10,593 bases of DNA from Betaproteobacteria bacterium (GTDB lineage: Bacteria > Pseudomonadota > Gammaproteobacteria > Burkholderiales > SG8-39), in NCBI GenBank assembly GCA_019509895.1, contig JAEKLK010000213.1, forward strand, positions 1 through 10,593, written 5' to 3'. Made by a program: the position numbers and the translations under genes. Below, piece by piece: positions 5,616-10,593 of this stretch. How positions within the stretch are numbered: position 1 is the first letter of the stretch; every line of letters begins with the position of its first letter. The notes under the pieces are model-generated. The model did not search any database. It saw only the letters and a program-made list of their open reading frames with translations, and was not told the DNA's origin.

Positions 5616-6568
5616 TGACCGCGCTTTACCGCAGTGCGCTGCCGCAGCTCGATGGCTCGTTCTTCCTCACCGACGGCGGCATCGAGACCTCGCTCATATT
5701 CAACGACGGCCTGGACCTGCCGCACTTCGCGGCGATCGCGCTCCTCGAGCGGCCCGAGGGAGAAGCGGCGCTGCGCAGCTACTTCGGCGCCTACGCCGCC
5801 ATCGCGGCGCGCTTTGGCACCGGATTGATTCTCGAAGCCGCCACCTGGCGCGCGAGCGCGGACTGGGGCGCGCGCCTTGGCTGGCGGCCGGAGAAGCTCG
5901 TGGCTGCCAATCGCGCGGCCGTACGAATTCTGGAAGACATCCGCGCCGAGTATCCCGTGATGTGCGTGGTGATCAGCGGCTGCGTCGGGCCGCGCGGCGA
6001 CGGCTACCAGGCGAGCGAGCTCATGTCGGTGGTGCAGGCGATGCGCTATCACCAGGCGCAGATCGACACCTTTGCCGCGACCGCCGCCGACATGGTCAGC
6101 GCCATCACGATGAATTACGTGGACGAGGCGATCGGTGTGTCGCTCGCGGCGCGTGCCGCCGGGATGCCGGCAGCCATCTCGTTCACGGTGGAAACCGACG
6201 GGCGCCTGCCGACCGGACAGCCGCTTGGCGAGGCGATCGCGGAGGCGGATCGTGCGACCGATGCCTACCCCGCCTACTACATGGTGAACTGCGCGCATCC
6301 CGAGCACTTCAACGACGTGCTGCGCGAGCCGTGGGCGGCGCGCATCCGCGGCCTGCGCGCCAATGCTTCGCGCAAGAGCCACGCCGAGTTGAACCAATCG
6401 CCCGAGCTCGATACCGGCGACGCGGCGGAGCTCGGCGTTCAATATGCCGCGCTGCGCCAGCGCGCGCTGCCCGCGCTCAACGTGATGGGCGGCTGCTGCG
6501 GCACGGATCACCGCCATGTCGAGCGTATCGCCGCGGCCTGTACGCCGCTCTTCCGGCTTGCCGCCTGA
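5615..6568 (+). CDS. Homocysteine S-methyltransferase family protein
   Basis: Zinc-dependent methyltransferase barrel of the homocysteine S-methyltransferase family (Pfam02574; MmuM, BHMT and MetH N-terminal relatives). These enzymes move a methyl group from a donor such as S-methylmethionine or betaine to a thiol, typically homocysteine. The 317-residue length is normal for the stand-alone enzyme. The zinc ligands are intact: Cys226 in MVNCAHP and Cys294/Cys295 in MGGCCGT. The barrel opens with LTDGGIETSLIF (18-29), the usual first strand, and SGCVGPRGDGY (121-131) and SFTVETDGRLPTG (189-201) are typical internal motifs. The start is fixed by AAGGAG (5601-5606), eight bases upstream. Methyl donor and acceptor cannot be assigned, and the partnership with DUF1127, DUF2917 and TTC38-like proteins does not suggest simple methionine synthesis. 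Confidence 0.92.
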   Translation: MTALYRSALPQLDGSFFLTDGGIETSLIFNDGLDLPHFAAIALLERPEGEAALRSYFGAYAAIAARFGTGLILEAATWRASADWGARLGWRPEKLVAANRAAVRILEDIRAEYPVMCVVISGCVGPRGDGYQASELMSVVQAMRYHQAQIDTFAATAADMVSAITMNYVDEAIGVSLAARAAGMPAAISFTVETDGRLPTGQPLGEAIAEADRATDAYPAYYMVNCAHPEHFNDVLREPWAARIRGLRANASRKSHAELNQSPELDTGDAAELGVQYAALRQRALPALNVMGGCCGTDHRHVERIAAACTPLFRLAA

Positions 6569-6572
6569 GGAC

Positions 6573-7757
6573 ATGAACGGCGCTCAGGCTTACCAGGCGG
6601 CGTTGCGCGCGCTCACCACGCAGCACGGCGATGCGCTGGCCCTCGCGCGCGAGGCGGCGAGGGCCGATGCGACGTTGATCGCCGCCCACCAGCTCGAGGC
6701 CTGGCTTCTCCTCGCCAGCCGCGACCTGCGGGACTTCCAGGCGGCGCGGCGCATGAGCGACCGGCTTGCCGGAAAGGTGATGTCGGCACGCGAAGCGTTG
6801 CATGCCGAGGCGCTGGTTGCCGCGGCGACGGGCGACTACGCGGCCGCCGCGCGCCTCCTCGATCGCATCACCGCCGAGCATCCGCACGATCTTGTCGCCC
6901 TGATGATGGCGCACGTCTTCGACTATTACCTCGGCGACGCAGCGGCGCTCCTTACACGCTCGTCACGCGTGCTCGCGTACTGGTCGGGCTCCGACCCGGC
7001 GTACCACGCCGTGCTTTCGCTCCATGCCTTTGCGCTCGAGGAGAGCGGCGACTATGCCGCCGCGGAGAGCACCGCCCGCCGCGCGCTCGAGCTCGAGCCG
7101 CTCGACGTGCGCGCGCACCATGTCGTGACCCATGTGCTGGAGATGCAAGGCCGCGCCGAAGAAGGCTTGCGCTGGATGGGCGCGCGCTCCGCCCTGTGGA
7201 AGGGCGCGGGAGCGGCGGCGACGCACCTGTGGTGGCACACCGCGCTGCACCAGCTCGAGCTCGGCCGCGTGCGGCTGGCGCTCGAGGTCTACGACCGGCG
7301 GCTGCAGGGCCGCGCGCTCTCCGAGATGATCGACGCCTCGGCGCTCCTTTGGCGATTGCACCTCGGCGGCCACGACCTCGGCGGGCGCTTCGCCGCGCTT
7401 GCGGTGCGCTGGGCACGCTTTGCCGAGGACGCGCACTGCGCCTTCAACGACCTGCACGCCATGATGGCTTTCGTCGGCGCGCGCCGCTGGGACTACGCGG
7501 AACGGCTGCTCCAGGCGCAGGCATGGCGCGCGGCCGCGCCGCGCGGTGCCAACCACGAGATGACCAAGCGGGTCGGGCTGCCCGCCAGCCGCGCACTGCT
7601 CGCGTATGGGCGCGAGGACTATGCGGAAGCCGAGGCGCTGCTGCGCGCGCTGCCGCCGGTCGCGCATCTCATCGGCGGCAGCCATGCGCAGCGAGACGTG
7701 CTGCAGCTCACGCGCGCGGCGGCAGCGCTGCGCCGCACGACAATGAAGGCGGCTTAG
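6573..7757 (+). CDS. TTC38-like tetratricopeptide repeat protein
   Basis: Cytoplasmic alpha-helical repeat protein of the TTC38 family (human TTC38 homologues), function unknown. The 394-residue protein has TPR-like helix pairs (for example about 82-115, 150-177 and 340-360). It also has the signature polar motifs of this family: AHHVVTHVLEMQGR (181-194), HLWWHTALHQLELG (218-231), ASALLWRL (255-262), FNDLHAMMAF (291-300) and GGSHAQRD (368-375). The repeated invariant His and Asp residues are unusual for a simple scaffold and suggest a binding or active site. The ATG at 6573 follows the methyltransferase stop by 4 bp; a Shine-Dalgarno GAGG (6567-6570) lies very close, so translation is probably coupled. 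It is the last gene of the operon, and its stop overlaps the convergent htpX stop by 4 bp. Confidence 0.87.
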   Translation: MNGAQAYQAALRALTTQHGDALALAREAARADATLIAAHQLEAWLLLASRDLRDFQAARRMSDRLAGKVMSAREALHAEALVAAATGDYAAAARLLDRITAEHPHDLVALMMAHVFDYYLGDAAALLTRSSRVLAYWSGSDPAYHAVLSLHAFALEESGDYAAAESTARRALELEPLDVRAHHVVTHVLEMQGRAEEGLRWMGARSALWKGAGAAATHLWWHTALHQLELGRVRLALEVYDRRLQGRALSEMIDASALLWRLHLGGHDLGGRFAALAVRWARFAEDAHCAFNDLHAMMAFVGARRWDYAERLLQAQAWRAAAPRGANHEMTKRVGLPASRALLAYGREDYAEAEALLRALPPVAHLIGGSHAQRDVLQLTRAAAALRRTTMKAA

Positions 7758-8626
7758 GCGGCCGTCGCTTGCAGCGCGGCGATGCGCGCCTCGATCGGCG
7801 GGTGCGTGGCGAAGATCTGCGCCAGGCGCGAGTCGCTCGAGATGCCGAACGCCTTGACCGAGTCGGGCAGGTTGCCGGACTGCAGCCCGCCCAGGCGCGC
7901 GAGCGCGGCGATCATCGGCCGCGGCGAGCCGAGCAGGTTGGCCGAGCCGCGGTCGGCGCGGAACTCGCGGTAGCGCGAGAACCAGGCGACGATCGCCGAG
8001 GCCAGGATGCCGAAGAGGATCTGGCTCACGATCATCGTGATGTAGAAGCCGGGGCCGACGCCGCGCTCGGTGCGGAACACCGCCCGATCGACGATGTAGC
8101 CGACCACGCGCGAGAGGAAGAACACGAAGGTATTCAGCACGCCCTGGATGAGCGTCAGCGTCACCATGTCGCCATTGGAGACATGGCTTATCTCGTGGCC
8201 GAGCACCGCTTCGATTTCCTCGCGGCTCATCGACTGGATGAGGCCGCTCGACACGGCGACCAGCGCCGAGTTGCGAAAGGCGCCGGTGGCGAAGGCGTTC
8301 GGTGCGCCGTCGTAGAGCGCCACCTCGGGATGGCCGATGCCCGCCTCGTCGGCGAGCTTGTGCACCGTCTGCACCAGCCAGAACTCGGTCGTGCCCTCGG
8401 AGCCGTCGATGACCTGCGCGCCGACCGACATCTTCGCGATCCACTTCGACATGAGGAGCGAGATGAACGCGCCGCCGAAGCCGAAGATGGCCGAGAACCA
8501 CAGTAGACCGGTGTAGTTGATGCCTTCGGCCGTAAGCCAGCGATCAAGGCCGAGAATCGAGACGACGATCGACAGCACCAGCATCACGGCGAGGTTGGTG
8601 GCAACGAGCAGCAGGACCCGCTTCAT
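7754..8626 (-). CDS. htpX: HtpX membrane-bound zinc metalloprotease
   Basis: M48-family inner-membrane endopeptidase that, with FtsH, degrades misfolded membrane proteins; its active site faces the cytoplasm. At 290 residues it is full length. Two N-terminal membrane helices (about 4-24 and 38-58) are followed by the catalytic domain with the zinc motif HEISH (His144, Glu145, His148) and third ligand Glu221 in YREFRADR. Two further hydrophobic segments (about 155-175 and 192-215) lie between them. DGAPNAFATGAFRNSALVAVSSGL (106-129) is the conserved HtpX substrate-cleft stretch, and ATHPPIEARIAAL closes the protein. AAGGAGAA (8637-8644) precedes the ATG by 10 bases. The start is 23 bp after the GMC oxidoreductase stop on the same strand, so the two may be co-transcribed, though they share no obvious pathway. 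HtpX is often under envelope-stress control, but no such element is visible here. Confidence 0.96.
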   Translation of the reverse strand: MKRVLLLVATNLAVMLVLSIVVSILGLDRWLTAEGINYTGLLWFSAIFGFGGAFISLLMSKWIAKMSVGAQVIDGSEGTTEFWLVQTVHKLADEAGIGHPEVALYDGAPNAFATGAFRNSALVAVSSGLIQSMSREEIEAVLGHEISHVSNGDMVTLTLIQGVLNTFVFFLSRVVGYIVDRAVFRTERGVGPGFYITMIVSQILFGILASAIVAWFSRYREFRADRGSANLLGSPRPMIAALARLGGLQSGNLPDSVKAFGISSDSRLAQIFATHPPIEARIAALQATAA

Positions 8627-8649
8627 AGGTTGTTGGTTCTCCTTGGGGG

Positions 8650-10266
8650 CTACGTGCGGCCGGATTGTAAGGTTTTCAAGATGGCGCGTGCGCCTTTCTC
8701 GGCGATCACGTAGGTCGGCGCATTGGTGTTTCCGGAGGTGATGCGCGGAAATATCGAAGCATCGATGACGCGCAGGCGTTCGACTCCATGCACGCGCAAC
8801 TGCGCGTCGACGACGGCCATTTGATCAGGTCCCATCTTGCAGGTTCCGACCGGATGGAAGATGGTCGTGCCGAGCTCTCCCGCGGCGCGCGCCAATTCAT
8901 TGTCATTCGTAATGGATTGGCCCGGCCGGTACTCCTCCGGCTGGTATTTCATGAGCGCTCGGGCCGCCATGATGCGGCGAGTGAAGCGCATCCCATCGAC
9001 GGCGATGCGCCGGTCTTCCTCGGTTGCGAGGTAGTTCAGCCGTATCTCGGGATGCGCCGATGGGTCGGTCGACTTGATGCGCACCCAGCCGCGCGAGCTC
9101 GGCCGCAGGTTACAGACGCTCGGCGTGATCGCCGCGAAGCTGTGCAGCGGGTCGCCGAACTTGTCGAGAGAGAGCGGCTGCACGTGCCACTCGATGTTGG
9201 GGGTCGGCTGCGACGCATCGCTCTTTGCGAAGGCGCCCGCCTGGGAGGGCGGCATGGTGAGCGGGCCGGTGCGAAAGAGGAAGTACTCGGCCGCCATCGC
9301 CGCCTTTCCGAGCCAGCTCGCGGCGACGGTGTTCAGCGTGCGCACGTTCTTCACCTTGTACTGCATGCGAATCTGCAGGTGGTCCTGCAGGTTCTCACCC
9401 ACGCCCGGCAGGTGATGGTGAACGGGAAGCTGCAGGCGCTCGAGCAGCGGCGCCGGACCGATACCTGAGAGCTGCAGGAGCTGCGGCGAGCCGATCGCGC
9501 CCGCCGCGAGCAGTGTTTCGGCGCGGGCGCCGGCAAAGCACGCTTCGCCACCGCGGGTAAATTCGATACCGGTGGCGCACCGGCCCTCCAGACGCACGCG
9601 AGTCGCGTGAGCGTCGGTCAGCACGGTGAGGTTGGGGCGCTTCGCCACGGGGCGCAGGAAGGCGTTGGTGGCGCTCCAGCGCCGGCCGCGGCGCTGGTTC
9701 ATCTGGAAGTAGGCGCAGCCGAAATTGTCGCCGCCGTTGAACGCCTTCACCGGCGGGATGCCGCATTCGGCGGCCGCTTCCCGGAAGGCGTCGATGATCT
9801 CCCAGCGCACGCGCGGGTCCTCGATGCGTACTTCGCCGCCGGCGCCGTAGCCGTCCACCGCGCCATGCTGGTAGTCCTCGAGTCCCCGGAAAATCGGCAG
9901 AACCTCCTCCCAGCCCCAGCCGCGGATGCCAAGCGCCGCCCAATGGTCCCAATCCTCCCGCTGGCCGCGCATGTAGATCATGGCGTTGATCGAGGAGCAG
10001 CCGCCGAGGACGCGTCCGCGCGCGTAGTGGATCGAACGGCCGGCGAGGAATTCGTCCGCCTCGGTCCGGTAGCACCAGTCGGTGCGCGGGTTGGCGATGG
10101 TGTAGAGGTAGCCGACCGGGATCGGGATCCAGAAATAGTTGTCGCGGCCGCCGGCTTCGAGGAGCAGCACGCGCGTGCCCGGGTCGCGCGACAGGCGGTT
10201 GGCGAGCAGGCACCCTGCGCTGCCGGCGCCGACGATGAGGAAATCGAAACTGCCGAAATCGCGCAC
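8650..10266 (-). CDS. GMC-family FAD-dependent oxidoreductase (alcohol/choline dehydrogenase-like)
   Basis: Flavoprotein of the glucose-methanol-choline family, oxidising an alcohol to an aldehyde. With GTG at 10266 it has 538 residues, the usual length. FAD-binding FDFLIVGAGSAG begins at residue 7 (GxGxxG 13-18). GMC signature 1 is RGRVLGGCSSINAMIYMRG (83-101), and signature 2 is GAIGSPQLLQLSGIGP (256-271). The C-terminal catalytic HPVGTCKMG (His471) and SGNTNAPTY (Asn513) are intact. The motifs resemble AlkJ-type and BetA-type dehydrogenases; the substrate cannot be resolved. No ATG is available near the Rossmann start, and upstream extension would run into the divergent DUF547 gene, so GTG is the best start; a TTG nine codons earlier is possible. 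No Shine-Dalgarno is seen, but a TAGAAT box ends 7 bp before the GTG, hinting at leaderless mRNA. Probably co-transcribed with htpX. Confidence 0.9.
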   Translation of the reverse strand: MRDFGSFDFLIVGAGSAGCLLANRLSRDPGTRVLLLEAGGRDNYFWIPIPVGYLYTIANPRTDWCYRTEADEFLAGRSIHYARGRVLGGCSSINAMIYMRGQREDWDHWAALGIRGWGWEEVLPIFRGLEDYQHGAVDGYGAGGEVRIEDPRVRWEIIDAFREAAAECGIPPVKAFNGGDNFGCAYFQMNQRRGRRWSATNAFLRPVAKRPNLTVLTDAHATRVRLEGRCATGIEFTRGGEACFAGARAETLLAAGAIGSPQLLQLSGIGPAPLLERLQLPVHHHLPGVGENLQDHLQIRMQYKVKNVRTLNTVAASWLGKAAMAAEYFLFRTGPLTMPPSQAGAFAKSDASQPTPNIEWHVQPLSLDKFGDPLHSFAAITPSVCNLRPSSRGWVRIKSTDPSAHPEIRLNYLATEEDRRIAVDGMRFTRRIMAARALMKYQPEEYRPGQSITNDNELARAAGELGTTIFHPVGTCKMGPDQMAVVDAQLRVHGVERLRVIDASIFPRITSGNTNAPTYVIAEKGARAILKTLQSGRT

Positions 10267-10272
10267 GCGGCG

Positions 10273-10279
10273 TATTCTA
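10273..10279. promoter_or_regulatory. Overlapping divergent -10 boxes between the GMC and DUF547 genes
   Basis: TATTCTA carries TATTCT (10273-10278) for the plus strand and TAGAAT (10279-10274) for the minus strand. The minus box ends 7 bp before the GMC GTG (10266), and the plus box ends 9 bp before the DUF547 ATG (10288). Both transcripts would be leaderless or nearly so. This is the only AT-rich spot in a 21-bp gap. The -35 regions would fall inside the opposite gene and are weak. Inferred. Confidence 0.4.
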
Positions 10280-10287
10280 TTTGCGGC

Positions 10288-10593
10288 ATGCAAGCAAACG
10301 AGGAACGGCGCGACCACGAGCAGGAACTGGAAGGCGCGCTGCAGGCGGTCCGCGCGCGCCACTTCGACGCCGCGGCGTCGATCTGCGATTACGCGGCGCT
10401 CGAGGGCTCGCAGGAGCACCTGCGGCTGCGTGAATGCCTCGCCGCGCTCGAAGTCTTCGATCCGAAGCGCGTGCGCATCGCCGCGCAGACCGCCTTCTGG
10501 CTGAACGTGTTCAACGCGCTGGTGCTGCGCGACGCGCCCGAGCTCGTGCGGCTGCGCGGCCTGCGCGAGGTCGAGGCGTTCTTCGAGCGGCCG
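10288..10593 (+). CDS. DUF547 domain protein, N-terminal fragment (runs off the right edge)
   Basis: The first 102 residues of a DUF547 family protein, function unknown. The open frame continues to the window edge with no stop. The diagnostic AFWLNVFNALVL (69-80; family consensus close to AFWINLYNALTL) follows a charged helical N-terminus rich in Glu and Arg. The fragment is expected to be under half of the protein. No signal peptide is visible, although many DUF547 proteins are exported, so this member is probably cytoplasmic or starts elsewhere. The ATG at 10288 is 21 bp from the divergent GMC start, has no Shine-Dalgarno and has a -10-like box 9 bp upstream. Confidence 0.82.
   Translation, partial: MQANEERRDHEQELEGALQAVRARHFDAAASICDYAALEGSQEHLRLRECLAALEVFDPKRVRIAAQTAFWLNVFNALVLRDAPELVRLRGLREVEAFFERP

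Noticed and set aside
5462..6574. A 370-codon open frame on the minus strand opposite the methyltransferase
   Set aside because: Low-complexity shadow translation without motifs; the plus strand has the full methyltransferase with zinc ligands and a Shine-Dalgarno.
6963..8501. A 512-codon minus-strand frame running through the TTC38-like and htpX genes
   Set aside because: It crosses two well-supported genes out of frame, and its product is Arg/His/Pro-rich without domains.
7196..8506. A 436-codon plus-strand frame overlapping the TTC38-like and htpX genes
   Set aside because: Out of frame with the TTC38-like gene and antisense to htpX; composition typical of a GC-rich shadow.
10267..10419. 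N-terminal extension of the GMC oxidoreductase up to 10419
   Set aside because: It would overlap the DUF547 coding region, adds Arg-rich sequence before the FAD-binding motif, and family members begin a few residues before that motif.

Overview
The window is GC-rich, densely packed bacterial DNA with no RNA genes, CRISPR array, insertion sequence or phage genes visible. Side-by-side DUF1127 and DUF2917 genes, a DUF3455 lipoprotein, HtpX and an AlkJ/choline-dehydrogenase-like GMC oxidoreductase suggest a proteobacterium, most likely a betaproteobacterium of Burkholderiales type. This placement rests on family content only and is moderately confident.

Layout, left to right. (1) 1-1060, minus strand: the N-terminal part of an MFS transporter whose start overlaps the end of an EamA/DMT permease. 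The permease appears to have lost its native start codon next to a repeat-like hairpin. (2) 1247-1750, plus strand: a DUF3455 lipoprotein. (3) 1747-4917, minus strand: a two-component operon, an OmpR-family response regulator followed by a soluble GAF-PAS-PAS-HisKA-HATPase-REC hybrid kinase. (4) 5020-7757, plus strand, divergent from the regulator: a tight four-gene operon of DUF1127, DUF2917, homocysteine S-methyltransferase family and TTC38-like repeat protein. Its internal junctions are an 11-bp gap, a 1-bp overlap and a 4-bp gap. (5) 7754-10266, minus strand: a GMC oxidoreductase followed by the HtpX membrane protease. (6) 10288 to the end, plus strand: the start of a DUF547 protein.

The most interesting signal is regulatory. 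The regions upstream of the DUF3455 gene and of the DUF1127 operon share a two-part element: an identical 12-mer, CCGGAAAGAAAT, then 20 bp, then CTARCCTC. The element sits at nearly the same distance from both start codons, which suggests one alternative sigma factor or activator controls both units. The second copy lies in the 102-bp divergent region facing the response regulator, whose own -10-like box lies so close to its ATG that the mRNA would be leaderless. A similar arrangement with overlapping divergent -10 boxes occurs between the GMC and DUF547 genes, whose starts are only 21 bp apart. Both convergent gene pairs overlap by exactly 4 bp at their stop codons.

A working hypothesis is a small stress or signalling regulon. 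A cytosolic hybrid kinase and its regulator would sit beside, and may control, an operon with a thiol/methyl-transfer enzyme and a poorly characterised TTC38-like protein. An envelope lipoprotein would be co-regulated through the shared promoter. The gene calls are well supported; the regulon idea is inference.
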